From Tranzscheliella williamsii (Eukaryota > Basidiomycota > Ustilaginomycetes > Ustilaginales > Ustilaginaceae): a stretch of DNA of 39,545 bases. Made by a program: the position numbers and the translations under genes. Below are positions 1 to 10,226 of the stretch, piece after piece. The stretch is from assembly GCA_023212725.1 (NCBI GenBank), contig JALBYF010000105.1, positions 1 to 39,545 of the forward strand. Direction: 5' to 3'. How positions within the stretch are numbered: the first letter of the stretch is position 1; each line of letters starts with the position of its first letter. The notes under the pieces were generated by a model. It searched no databases and had not been told where the DNA came from. It was given only the letters and a program-made list of their open reading frames with translations.

Positions 1-254
1 AAATTGATTTACATGAGATCGCTAATCGGGAATCCGGGTCGGGTTAGCGAGTTTGCGGGTCGATGAATCATTCCCCAATATAAAAGGGAAAAAAAAGATA
101 CAGGTATACAAGTACATGACCAGGGGTATTGGCAATCCGAAACTCGCGCTGCGAAAATGACGAAGCGCGGTATGGAGGTAGAAGGAGTCCAGAGGGACAT
201 GAGCTTGCAGAGGGTAGAGTCGGCGATGGTGAGGCTGGGATCAGAGCCGTAAGG

Positions 255-3200
255 CTACTGAGGGAAGGATCCATCAAAAGACTGGAGCTTCTTCAGAACC
301 TGTGCTGCCGTAGGCCGTGACGCTGGGTATGGGTCGAGCATTGCACGCAGAAGCTCTCGCGCTTCGTCCGGAAGTCGACCGCCGCCGGGCAGACAAATGG
401 CCGGCTGCCCGTCTGCATATGCCTGGCTGAGTTCGGACTGAGCTTCGGCTTCTGCCTCAGCTACGCTATTGCGGTCAGGATCCTCGTCCATGACTTGGTG
501 CTCGTCAGTCTCGTTTCGTCTGTCCCGTGTGTCCGACTGCGCATGATGCTGGTGGTTCCTATCAGCATCCGATTCGGAGCAAGTCTGGACGTGGCGAGAT
601 CGGATGGACGTGTCCATGATGCTGTTGTCTTGCTTGGGGACCGGACTGGTGCTTGACGGCGAAAACATGGAGCGAAGTCGACTGGGCTTCGTCGGTGTGG
701 TGGAGAGCTCTTCCGCTCTTGGTGAAGAAGAAAGCGTATCTTTGACTGCGCCATTCAGACTGGAGGTATCAACAGAAATCGGCTGCGCAGCACGCGCCTT
801 CAGTTCATCCCCGTAAGATGACCTTCTATGGAGCGAATCAGGTCGGCTAGCTGATTCGAGGGCTTTTGCGACGCGATGGGGCAAGATGGGGCTCATGACC
901 GACGATGGGCTGTGTCCACTGTTGCGTGAAGAATTGTTCGCTGGACGGCCGCCGTTGCTGCCCCAATCGGGCGCTTCCTCGTTGAGCGTCCGCACACGAT
1001 CTTTCACAGGGCTGTTCCTATGGACCCGGCTTAAAGACGAGTGCCTTCGAACATCCACGTCGCTAAAGTCTCGTATAAAGGAGCTCTTTCGAATCATCCC
1101 GCTAGAGTCGGGGAGAAGACCACGAGGTTCCGGCGTCGGTTCTAGCAGTCGGATGATAGACATCGTCGATGGATGTCGCCCAGACATGGTAGTGATGCCG
1201 GACGCGACACTTTCAAGACTGTCGCTGCTAGCTTCTCGTCTTGGGTCATCGGGATCTGCTTTATCGCCGCCATGTAGAATACTCGACAAGGAATGAGTCA
1301 TCTGAGTGGCCGAGAGCGGCGAGTCGCTTTGCTCGTCCGAAGCCACCCCGTGTGCTGCATGCCCTTTTGGCTTCCGGCCGCGTACGCTGCCGTTACGACT
1401 AGTAGGCTGGCTAGCGGGTTGGTAACCGCTTTCGACGGCTAAGCGAGATGCTCGATCGTTCTCCTCGCTCTCGAAAAAGGCTCGTTTGCGATGGAGCATC
1501 TCGACCACGCTTCTCGCCTTACTAAAAGGCTCGTAACCAATGGCGAGCGAGTATAGCACAGCTCCAAGAGAAAAGACGTCAATTGGATAGGAAAAGCTGG
1601 TAGCTCCTGGACCCCCCGTAGCACGGCTAAGTTCAGGGGCGCAATAGGCAGGTGTTCCTAGACCCAAACCGTCTCGGGGCGGATCTGCTGGGTTGGGAAA
1701 GACTGCGGAATTGAAATCGCAAAGCTTGATTGCCAGATCGTCTGTCAGAAGCATGTTTTCCTTCTTGATGTCAGCATGGATGCATCCTCTACTGTGAAGA
1801 AAGACCAGCGCCTCTGCCATTTGCTTGGCCCAGTTCAGCCATTGTTCTAGATCTATCCTCTCGTTATGCTTCCGAGCGTAGAGTGCCAGATTATTAGGGA
1901 GCAATTCCAGTAAAATAAGAAGACGTGGTGGGTCCGAACTTGCAAGTGACTGCCGACGTAGCACTGGAGCGTTCGATATGGGGCTTGGAGACTGAACGTC
2001 AGCGCCTGCGTCACCCGCTTGCTGCAGGACAGCACCGTCAGGCGCCTGCACTTGAAATGTAGGCATTTGTGCGCCTATCGCGCGACGATCCGCGGGATTG
2101 ATAGCGATGCTAGCATGTCTAGTCGGCTTGGCACCCTCTGACTTTGCACCTAACGCGATTCCGCGATTGCTGGCGGTCTCTTGCTGCTTGTCGTGTGCCA
2201 AGGCGCGTTTTTGGGACTGCGCTTCGCCGAGAATCTCAGCCCGGCCGGTCATGTCGCTGGTGGAACGCGAATGGTGGCTAGGACTGCTAGAACCGGAACC
2301 TTTGTGGCCGCTTCGGCCAGATGGCGGGGGCGGCAGTCCCAGGCCCAGGACAGCTGAAGCGGATTTCTTCTCTTCCTTCGGGCTTGGCTGGGGAGACGGG
2401 GTCAGCTCGACTTCATCTCGTATATCGATGAGCTGGATAATGTTTGGATGCCTGCCTAATCTTCTCAGGGCGAAGGCTTCGTCGAGCCCCAACAACTGGC
2501 TATGTCTGTCCGCATGAAGCCTCTTAATAGCGCACAGCTTCCAAGATGGAGAGTTGGGCTCGGCCGACTCGGAGCGTGTTTGTGGCCATGCGTTTTGGGC
2601 GTCTGCCTTACGAGACCAGTAGCTGCCGAGGTAAACGGTGCAGTGACGGCCTTCGCCTAGGATGTATTCTTTGGATGGGCAAAGGCGAAAGTCAACATCT
2701 TTGGCATTGCGGATTCTTGCTTCTTCTTGATTACGCTCCTCTGAGTTTGCGCGGCCAAGCGATGAGTTGCGGGAGTGGCCCAACTTGCGCCCCGTAGATT
2801 GCTGCTGTTGGTAGAGAGTCGCCTGCGCGGTAGACGGGTGGGTGTATTGAGTCACATTGTGACCGAGCGCATCCTGTTGTTCGTTTGCAAAAATGTGAGC
2901 CGCTGGGTCGGTTTGCGTTGCCGAGGAGGGCGGCGATATAGAACTTGAAGAAGAGAAGAAGAGGGCGTTCTTGGACGGAGGTGAGGAGGTGTTCGCCGGG
3001 TGCACGTTCGGAGCACTGATCTGAACACGACCCGGTGGTGCAATCCATGAGGTGGGTGAATTGAAGATGTCGTTCTTGCTATGCCTTTCGGTGATCGGCT
3101 GACCGTAGGAGGATGGACTCACAGTTGACGAGGCGGGTGGCCGCTTTGCGGAGGGAGCGGCTATGGAGTGATGCTGGAGAGCATCTATGTTTGAGGAAAG

Positions 3201-3518
3201 ATGGAAAGACGACTGGTCTACGTCGGGCGGTGTAAGAGGGAAGTCAGGTAAGTCGAATGAACGATTCTTGCCTCGCTCAGCCGTGTTCTGAATGCTCTCG
3301 GCAGGGTATGGCAGAGACAAGGACGGTTGCGGTTGGTGCGCCCGTTCAGTGGTCAGACGTGCTGGAGGCTTGGCGGCTGCCTTCTTGGAAGAGGTGGACC
3401 AGAAGGTGTCGAGCGGCCACGGAGTTCTAGATTTGAGCGCCGGTGCTGAAGGGTCCTGTGCCTTGTTGCTAGACTTTCGAGACTCATCACTGGCACGAGC
3501 CGGGCGATCGGCCACCAT
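255..3518 (-). CDS. Large atypical serine/threonine protein kinase
   Basis: A 1087-residue single-exon frame that starts at an ATG in a good context. About 275 N-terminal residues are Ser/Pro-rich and disordered. The kinase domain then begins with a glycine-rich loop GEGRHCTVYLG (about 288-298) and a catalytic Lys in CAIKRL (K332). A roughly 160-residue low-complexity insert (about 372-530) separates the N-lobe sheet from the hinge. The C-lobe carries HADIKKEN (D583, N588), DFNSAVF (D601), an activation-segment CAPEL (about 626-630) and PIDVFSLG (about 645-652). A second insert of roughly 350 residues interrupts the C-lobe before the closing DEARELLRAML and SRP motifs near the C-terminus. HAD replaces HRD and DFN replaces DFG, so regulation may be unusual, but the catalytic Lys, both Asp and the Asn remain and activity is likely. 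The substrate and pathway are not recognisable. It is divergent from PEX16. Confidence 0.85.
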   Translation of the reverse strand: MVADRPARASDESRKSSNKAQDPSAPALKSRTPWPLDTFWSTSSKKAAAKPPARLTTERAHQPQPSLSLPYPAESIQNTAERGKNRSFDLPDFPLTPPDVDQSSFHLSSNIDALQHHSIAAPSAKRPPASSTVSPSSYGQPITERHSKNDIFNSPTSWIAPPGRVQISAPNVHPANTSSPPSKNALFFSSSSSISPPSSATQTDPAAHIFANEQQDALGHNVTQYTHPSTAQATLYQQQQSTGRKLGHSRNSSLGRANSEERNQEEARIRNAKDVDFRLCPSKEYILGEGRHCTVYLGSYWSRKADAQNAWPQTRSESAEPNSPSWKLCAIKRLHADRHSQLLGLDEAFALRRLGRHPNIIQLIDIRDEVELTPSPQPSPKEEKKSASAVLGLGLPPPPSGRSGHKGSGSSSPSHHSRSTSDMTGRAEILGEAQSQKRALAHDKQQETASNRGIALGAKSEGAKPTRHASIAINPADRRAIGAQMPTFQVQAPDGAVLQQAGDAGADVQSPSPISNAPVLRRQSLASSDPPRLLILLELLPNNLALYARKHNERIDLEQWLNWAKQMAEALVFLHSRGCIHADIKKENMLLTDDLAIKLCDFNSAVFPNPADPPRDGLGLGTPAYCAPELSRATGGPGATSFSYPIDVFSLGAVLYSLAIGYEPFSKARSVVEMLHRKRAFFESEENDRASRLAVESGYQPASQPTSRNGSVRGRKPKGHAAHGVASDEQSDSPLSATQMTHSLSSILHGGDKADPDDPRREASSDSLESVASGITTMSGRHPSTMSIIRLLEPTPEPRGLLPDSSGMIRKSSFIRDFSDVDVRRHSSLSRVHRNSPVKDRVRTLNEEAPDWGSNGGRPANNSSRNSGHSPSSVMSPILPHRVAKALESASRPDSLHRRSSYGDELKARAAQPISVDTSSLNGAVKDTLSSSPRAEELSTTPTKPSRLRSMFSPSSTSPVPKQDNSIMDTSIRSRHVQTCSESDADRNHQHHAQSDTRDRRNETDEHQVMDEDPDRNSVAEAEAEAQSELSQAYADGQPAICLPGGGRLPDEARELLRAMLDPYPASRPTAAQVLKKLQSFDGSFPQ

Positions 3519-4873
3519 CGAGACCGGAAATGCCCGCGCTAATGCTGACTTTAAGAGGTCGAATCACTGGGAGAGACGTCGCGGTGAACGTCGAAAATGG
3601 GCAAAGCTGGCCCTAAGCGGACCGCATTACGCGGCAGATGGCTGTAAAGCGCCTCGACCACAAAGTGCAAGCGGGGGCATTGACTGAGCGCGCCAATAGA
3701 TGAAGGAGGAGGGAAGAGGAGTTGGGAGGTAAGAGCGGGCCCGAAACTGGAAGGTCGACCTCGACTGAGCCACACACAAGGTGGCCGGCCACCAGTCTCA
3801 GCTTGAGTGCTACTGCCAAGTATCGGCTGAGCTAGCTTATGTAGGGAGATTGGCTATGGTCCACTAGCTGAAGATCGATATTATGTGACTGACTAACTGT
3901 CGCAAATAGCGCGAGTGCGAGTAATATTGATATGACTTCTTAGACTTGGACAAGTATCTCATAGGCACTGTAAGAGCGCCAGGTGCACTAAAACGGTCGG
4001 TCTATCCGTTGCATTCATTGGAGGGCTTACGCTCTCTCTAGCTTGTAAGCACGCGTGATCACGGTTGTGCTTGTGGTCGAGGATAACTAAGTTCACTGTC
4101 GGCGTCGAGTGGACGGCTTCATACCGATATGCACGAACCTGCAGAAAAGCAACGGAGTTCCAGTGATGTTCTCGAACAGGACTTGAAGCAATTTCAACTG
4201 GATTATCCAACGTCGCCGTCAGTATTGTAAGTTGCAATCTCGACTCCTGCCCAAAGGAGAAAGCGGGCCACGTTCCATCCGCGTCACTCGCAGGTGTAAA
4301 AATCTGACAAGGGTCGGATCCTAGGTTGGCCACGCCCGTTGATAAGCCGCCACCGCAGTGCAATACAAACAAGACCTGGCGTTAGTGAACCCATGCAACT
4401 CAGTGGAATGAGTTCAGTAACGATGCTGGCCTTACACCATTCGTACATTGGCTTTGCAGTATGCCGGTTACCACAGGTACCGGTGGAAGCTGCGCTTGGT
4501 AGCTTCGTCGAACGCTGCATGTAGAATCTCAAAGGTGCATCCGAGCGCGGGCCGACAACCACGGGATTCGATTCCTACACAGGCTTGAACTGGGAGGTCG
4601 AATAGGCAAGTGTTTTTGATCGGGTCTCTATCGCGATGAAAGGAAAAGCTTGCCCGATGTGTGGATGGAGGGGCTTTCAGTTACGCGGCATTTTACTCGC
4701 GCGAGGCTGATTGGATTCAACTTCGGTCTGCATAGGCAATTCACATAGCCGGCTACGTCGAGGTATTCTTTCAAGTGCAACCTCCTCCCCCGCATCCACC
4801 TCGCCACGGCCAAGCTAACAGGTGTTCTATCTGGAGACGTAGCCCTGCGCAGAGCATCGTTGGCGTGCTCACC
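3519..4873. other. Divergent intergenic region, kinase / PEX16
   Basis: About 1.35 kb between two divergently transcribed genes, so it should hold both promoters and 5' leaders. The small frames inside it have no recognisable product and no consistent codon pattern. I see no RNA gene or repeat. Confidence 0.5.
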
Positions 4874-6475
4874 ATGACCATATTCAAGCAGTATGATAAC
4901 TTCTTGTTGAACAATGCCTCGCAGATCACCGCCGTGGAAAGCTCGTTGCGGTCCATCACCTACTTTCTTCCTGGTCGGTTCAAGGATGCCGAGCTGGCAG
5001 GAGAAGCCATCTTTTCCACCTTGAATGTCCTTGGTCTCTACCACGATTCGATCCTAGCCAGAGCTCTCGACAAACAGAATCCTCATGCAAGACCGTCCTC
5101 GACTCAGGGTTCGGCCGCGTTAGACGATGGACCGGCACGCACATCTGCGCTGACAGCAGGGCCTGGCTCCCAACTCGTACCATCCGAACATGCAAGGTAT
5201 ACACAACACTTTTCTCAGAATTCCAGCGCCTACAAAGGCGTTGCAAGGACGTTGGTCGTCATCGGTTATCTTGAATTGCTTGCAGAGATGGTAGCTAGAC
5301 GCAAGCTGGGAAAGAAGAGGGCTTGGGACGTGGTTGCCACCATCGAGGCTATCAAAGCGGTTCTTCGACTCAGCCTTGTCCGCATGACGGGAGACAGAAT
5401 GCTCATTCAGCCGCCCATCCCTGAGAGGGAGGTCGACCCTGCACTGCTGGAAGAGGAGCGTTCCAAGGCCATGGGCAATTTCGCCGACCGTCTCGACACT
5501 GCTACACAGAAGCTTCGCGACGCCGCCGCTACGTCGGGCGAGCCTTCGGTGCCGCCTCCGCAAGGCTTTTGGAAGGGGGCTCGGACGGGGTTCCTGCGTC
5601 CGACGCTAGCCTCGCTGCGGCCAGGCACGGAAGACATTGTCACCAATATAGCCACTGGCACCCCCAGCGACTCGAGTCGAGAGCCGCCGCACCTCAAGGC
5701 GCTTCGCATCAACGCCGCACAGTCCGGCTCGGACTCGGACGACACGCTAGTCGACTCGACGCGTCTGAATGGATCAGCCGTGCTTGCCGGCTCTGCGCAA
5801 GACGGCGGGCAGAGCACGCCGGCTACTGGCATGGAGACGAACAAAAGCCTGCCCTCGTCAGTACCGCCCAAGGTCGCTCCTTGGACAGAGGCGGAGATTA
5901 ATGACTATCTGCTGTCGCGGGTGGTGAGCGTCAACGATGTGCGCAAGCCCGAGGAGCTGGTGCGGCCCCTGCGGGGAAGTTTGGGGATGGCTGCCGAGGT
6001 GATGTGGATTTTGCGGCCGCTGGCGTACGTGCTTGCGATCCGGCGGTGGGGGAAGAGGGGGTGGGGTCCGGTGGTGGTGTCGTTTGCGCTCGAGGCGGTG
6101 GCGCAGCGGATGCGGGTGCGCGCGCTGCGGGCGGGCGCGGGTGCGGATGCAGGCGGCTCGCTCGCGCACGCGCTCGCCGCGGCTATGGGCGGCGGTGGGC
6201 TCGCCGCTGCTGCGCTCTCCGCCGTCCTCGGCCCCTCCTCCGCCGACCGCGCCGCCCGCCCCATCTCCCAGGTCGAACAGGCAGAGTGGTCCCGCCGCAA
6301 CGCAGCCTTCTGGCGCTACCTCCTCCGCGGCCCCATCTGGCTCTCCTTCACCCGCCCCAAACTCACAGCCCTCATCCGCTCCACCAACGGCAAACCCCTC
6401 ATCGCTCTCCTCGCCGCCATCCTCTCCGACTACCTCCCCCTCATCGACGACTATTACTACTACTCCGCCACCTAA
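4874..6475 (+). CDS. PEX16: Peroxin Pex16, peroxisomal membrane biogenesis
   Basis: Pex16 is an integral peroxisomal/ER membrane protein that works with Pex3 and Pex19 to insert peroxisomal membrane proteins. The protein is 533 residues. It opens with the family signature region YDNFLLNNASQ followed by ESSLRSITYFLPGRFKD. It has the conserved central block with ARRKLGKKRAWDVVATIEAIKA, and ends with the block from RPLAYVLAIRRWGKR to the LLRGPIWLSFTRPKL and SDYLPLIDDYYYYSAT tail. It is longer than usual for the family because of a low-complexity linker (about residues 215-355). The frame stays open upstream to a GTG at 4775, but the first in-frame ATG is 4874, in the context ACCATGA and just before the conserved N-terminus, so that start is chosen. 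The last 61 sense codons are very rich in C at the third position (see findings). Confidence 0.93.
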   Translation: MTIFKQYDNFLLNNASQITAVESSLRSITYFLPGRFKDAELAGEAIFSTLNVLGLYHDSILARALDKQNPHARPSSTQGSAALDDGPARTSALTAGPGSQLVPSEHARYTQHFSQNSSAYKGVARTLVVIGYLELLAEMVARRKLGKKRAWDVVATIEAIKAVLRLSLVRMTGDRMLIQPPIPEREVDPALLEEERSKAMGNFADRLDTATQKLRDAAATSGEPSVPPPQGFWKGARTGFLRPTLASLRPGTEDIVTNIATGTPSDSSREPPHLKALRINAAQSGSDSDDTLVDSTRLNGSAVLAGSAQDGGQSTPATGMETNKSLPSSVPPKVAPWTEAEINDYLLSRVVSVNDVRKPEELVRPLRGSLGMAAEVMWILRPLAYVLAIRRWGKRGWGPVVVSFALEAVAQRMRVRALRAGAGADAGGSLAHALAAAMGGGGLAAAALSAVLGPSSADRAARPISQVEQAEWSRRNAAFWRYLLRGPIWLSFTRPKLTALIRSTNGKPLIALLAAILSDYLPLIDDYYYYSAT

Positions 6476-6772
6476 TGTAACCCACCGCTATCCCCGCAGT
6501 CTCCCGCACAGCTACCCGCAAGCGGAGACCATTTGCGCACCCGCTGGCAATTCTGCGCAGCACAAAACGCCTAACGCGTCGCGTGTCCGCCAGCCAATCC
6601 CGCCAACGAGACGCACTGCCAGATCACGCAAAACGGACGCGCACTATTGTAACACGTCGGGAAGGCGCAGAATACCAATACGATCCATTGCTCGTGTATA
6701 TTACCATGGAGATGTATGCGGTGCAGGAGCGAGGAGAAAGATGCTTATGGGTCACAAAGGCAGGGCGGAACT
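6476..6772. other. Convergent intergenic gap, PEX16 / PBS2
   Basis: About 300 bases between the stop codons of two convergent genes. It should contain both 3' ends. No gene or structured element is seen. Confidence 0.4.
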
Positions 6773-8620
6773 CTATGGCTCTGTTAGTTGCGACGCCGGT
6801 GACGCTGGCGGTGGGCCGTTGGCAGGAGCGGCGTTGGGCGACGGCGTAGATGCGTCCTCGGAGGCCTTCTGCTCCTTTTTCTTTAGGTCGCGAGCGTCGA
6901 TCGCCTTGGCCACCCATCCGACCATATCGACGCCATCCTCGCCCTTGCTTGCGTCCTGCGTTAAGAAGTCATGCTTGAGCAGCTGGGCATAAGTCGGTCT
7001 CCTACTTGGGACCTTCTCCAGACATTGCGCAACGAAATCGCGCGCCGTCTCAGAGTAGAGCTCCGTCGGCAGCGCCGGTGGCTCACCATGCACGATGGCC
7101 TGAAGCTGGGCAAAGACATTCGAATAGGTTTCCGGTGGATAGGGGTAGGTACCCAGTGTCGTTTCCACCATCGACAGGCCCAGCGACCAAACGTCAGACG
7201 CTACAGTGTAGGTGCCCAGCAGGTTTTGCGACTCGCCCTTGATGCGCTCAGGGGCCATGTAGGATTGGCAGCCAATGTTAGTCTTGGCAAGCGATTTCTC
7301 AAGCTGGCCTGAAACCCCAAAGTCACAGAGCTTGACCTGTCCCTTGCGGTTGATGAGAACATTGGTGGGCTTGACGTCTCGATGCATGATCTGCAGCTCA
7401 TCCTTGAGAAAACTGAGTCCGCGCACCATGCTTCCCGTGATCCTTGCCAAAACGTCCTCGGGAACACTGCCTCGGTCGCCGTAGAGCTTGTCCAGACTGC
7501 CAGCGTCCATAAACTCCATGCAGTAATATACGCAAGATTCGATGAAAAACGCGCCGTAGAACTCGACGATCTGAGGTGCGGTTGCCCGGTGCAGGATATC
7601 AAGCTCCATAATGATGGCGTTTAGCTTGGACTCATCCAGTTCCAGTCTGATCTCTTTCATCGCCATCTCGACGTGGGTCTGAGTATGTCGCACCTTGCGT
7701 ACCGTGCCATAGTTTCCCTTGCCTAGTTCATCCAACAACTCCAGCTCGGCCATGTTGATGTTAAACGAGGTACCGTTACCGAATTCAACACCCGAGGCGT
7801 GCAGAATCGCCTTGCCGCTGAAGTTGAGCCGGCCTGACGGGTCGACAATCTTGGAAAAGTTGCTAAAGGGAGTGGACATTGCGTCACCGCTGGAGCTGGG
7901 ATCGTTGTTGCCGTTTGCGGGGGAGGCCCCGCTGTTGAGTCTACCGGGAGGAGGAGCTCTGCGCCCAGAACCGCTGTTGAGACCGCTAAGAGGACCGCCA
8001 CCAGACTCCGGCGTATCACTGTAGCCGAGACCCATGTCGCTCAGCTTAAGACCGGGTCGATTACGCTTTGCACCCATGCCACTAGCAGCGGATCCGGGGT
8101 GGCCTGAAAGCGAAGGCGGGCCGCTTGCGCTGGGGATGCCCCTGCGGGCGGAGAGACCCGCCTTGGCTGCTGAGCCGGTGATGCTGCCCATACCAGGCGC
8201 AAGATTCGGACGAGCAGCGGCTGAACCAAAGAGAGAAGCGCTGGCGGTACTGTCGATGCGTTGGTCATGGCCCATGACGTTGGAGCTGGAGGTGCCGCCC
8301 GCTGTTGGCCGGTTGGCATTGGCAGCAAGTTTGGCTTGTAGGCTTGGCGGAAGCCTTGCACCGGCCATCTGACGCGCGCGTTCGGTGGCATTCATTGCGA
8401 CAGGAGTCGTACGCATTGGTGCAGGCCCACCTCCTGTGCCAGCGCCCAGATTCGAGGGCCGAGAGGCAGGAGCAGAGGGCGGGAGGCTCCTTGCCTGTGG
8501 ACCGCCCGTTGCCCGCTGCGTCGCAGACAATGAACTGCTACGCAACGAGGTGGAAGGGTCGTTCAACGACATGTTGGCGGTTAGACGTTCCACGTCGGAA
8601 GAGGAGGCTGCATCCGCCAT
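6773..8620 (-). CDS. PBS2: MAP kinase kinase of the HOG osmostress pathway (Pbs2/Wis1 type)
   Basis: A MAPKK that phosphorylates Hog1-type stress MAP kinases. It has 615 residues: about 285 low-complexity Ser/Gly/Pro residues that probably carry docking sites, then a complete kinase domain. Visible are GKGNYGTV (glycine loop), AMKEIRLELDESK (K322), FYGAFFIES, HRDVKPTN (D415), DFGVSG and the activation loop KSLAKTNIGCQSYMAPERI. In the loop the MAPKK phosphosites are S443 and T447. The SLAKTNIGCQSYMAPERI string together with GAFFIE and EFMDAGSLDK is characteristic of Pbs2 rather than of Ste7/Fuz7 or Mkk1. The length is close to yeast Pbs2 (668). The ATG at 8618-8620 on the minus strand starts the protein. 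I am confident of the subfamily from motif recall. Confidence 0.93.
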   Translation of the reverse strand: MADAASSSDVERLTANMSLNDPSTSLRSSSLSATQRATGGPQARSLPPSAPASRPSNLGAGTGGGPAPMRTTPVAMNATERARQMAGARLPPSLQAKLAANANRPTAGGTSSSNVMGHDQRIDSTASASLFGSAAARPNLAPGMGSITGSAAKAGLSARRGIPSASGPPSLSGHPGSAASGMGAKRNRPGLKLSDMGLGYSDTPESGGGPLSGLNSGSGRRAPPPGRLNSGASPANGNNDPSSSGDAMSTPFSNFSKIVDPSGRLNFSGKAILHASGVEFGNGTSFNINMAELELLDELGKGNYGTVRKVRHTQTHVEMAMKEIRLELDESKLNAIIMELDILHRATAPQIVEFYGAFFIESCVYYCMEFMDAGSLDKLYGDRGSVPEDVLARITGSMVRGLSFLKDELQIMHRDVKPTNVLINRKGQVKLCDFGVSGQLEKSLAKTNIGCQSYMAPERIKGESQNLLGTYTVASDVWSLGLSMVETTLGTYPYPPETYSNVFAQLQAIVHGEPPALPTELYSETARDFVAQCLEKVPSRRPTYAQLLKHDFLTQDASKGEDGVDMVGWVAKAIDARDLKKKEQKASEDASTPSPNAAPANGPPPASPASQLTEP

Positions 8621-8846
8621 GGTGATCTGGATGGCGAGTCTAGAAACTGCTAGAAGCGCGATCGTGCGTCAGTTGTGCCGATGTTCGACTACGGGACAAC
8701 GAGAGAGAAGCCGGTATGGGGAGAAAGTCGAACTTGGTACTTGACTTGCACGTAGTATTGATAGCCAGCCTATGCATGGAGGGTCAAAGCGAACACAATG
8801 CCACACTGACTGGCAGTGCTGTTGTTACAAAGACAGATCAAGCGGC

Positions 8847-8915
8847 GATGAAGAATGGGGTGATGATGAAGGATGGAGTGACGATGAAGGATGAGGTGAT
8901 GATGGAGGGTGTGAT
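8847..8915. repeat. 18-bp minisatellite, about 3.8 copies
   Basis: Three full 18-base units (8847-8864, 8865-8882, 8883-8900) of the form GATGAAGGATGRGGTGAY with one to four differences each, then a partial 15-base unit to 8915. The period is a multiple of three, so a small frame runs through it, but nothing else suggests a protein. Confidence 0.85.
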
Positions 8916-10226
8916 AGCGCTGGCGATGTTGTCGTCATGGCGAATGACAATGATAAACGGTGGATATAAGGAGGACACCGGCCGCAAATGATGCTGCGCT
9001 GGCTGGCAAATCGCGACCATCATCGTCGGTACGGAAATTAGTAGAGCTCGGAAATCGAACTTGTGATAAAGCGCTGACCAAACAATAGAAACGGGGCGAT
9101 CTGACTTCATGGTGAGTAAGATCGCTTACATACCATCAGTTTACTGATACTAATTTAGTAAGCTGCGCCCGCAAAGTCAACTTCAAATGCTCGAGACAAG
9201 AATACAATCACGGAGTTGAGACACGGCAAGCCAGTTCGATCTCACAATTCTGTCCTCCGCCGACAAAGATGCAATCACAACTCACTACATCCGCTCCTTT
9301 GCTACTGCACAGAGCTTGGGTGTATTTCCCTTGGACCGTGACTGACTTGACGCTCTCGGTGCGGGGTCCATGTTGCCTGAAAAGGATTTGCTACTGATAC
9401 AGGGGACATATGTGTCAGCCCAGCTATTCACATTGTGATGGCGTTTTAGCGCTGGGTTGAGGGTCTGCTTCTCGGGCATAGGCGGCAACGTGCAGCCATT
9501 GTTACGTCTCTGTGAGCCTACTAAGTGATCCGAGTACATGACGGGCCCGATCATCTTACTCCCGATGAGGGTGAGGTGGCCATGGGATCGTAGGTCGGAC
9601 AAGGAGCCGAGCAAAGTGTTGAGCCGCAAAAATGGGAGAAGCTATGGACCCCGAATTCGCTTCCCCACAAGTGCGACAAGTGCGAGAAGCGTTGAATGAT
9701 GACTCTCCGCTGAAAAGACGCGTGAAATCTTGAAGCGCACCGATCAACGATCATTCAGTTCAGCGGATCCGGACGTACTTTTGTAATTGTCTACTCGGCC
9801 TGCAAGCACGGTAATACAGCAACTAGTGCGAAAACCTATCGGAAAGGGCTGTCACTCACAATACGTACAGTTGCATGCATGCATGCTTGCTTGCGGCTCC
9901 AACTTGTCTGCTTTCTGGTGCCGCTGCTATACGGTGAATCGCTCGAGACAGGCTCGCTCGCCTTCTTCGGTCAAGGTTGCCCTTTTCTTCCCTCCTCGCC
10001 CTTCCCTTTTTGCTCCGCTCGTCTTCTTCGCCCGCCCATCCGGTAAGTTCCTAAAAGCCGACCCGAACCGCTCCTTCGCTCCCTGTATCGTCCACGCCCT
10101 GCGTGCCACCTTCTAAAGCAAGTCAGACATCTCTCTGCTCCGTACTTCCCTACCTTGCCCTTCCCTCCACCAGCATCTCGTCTCCGTCATCTCATCTCTG
10201 CTTCATCCTTAACGAAGCGTAGGATC

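Noticed and set aside
6033..6992. 319-residue frame overlapping the PEX16 3' end
   Set aside because: Arg/Ser/Pro-rich composition typical of an out-of-frame reading of GC-rich coding DNA.
8716..8991. 91-residue ATG frame through the minisatellite
   Set aside because: Repeat-driven openness; no domain, signal peptide or codon pattern supporting a protein.
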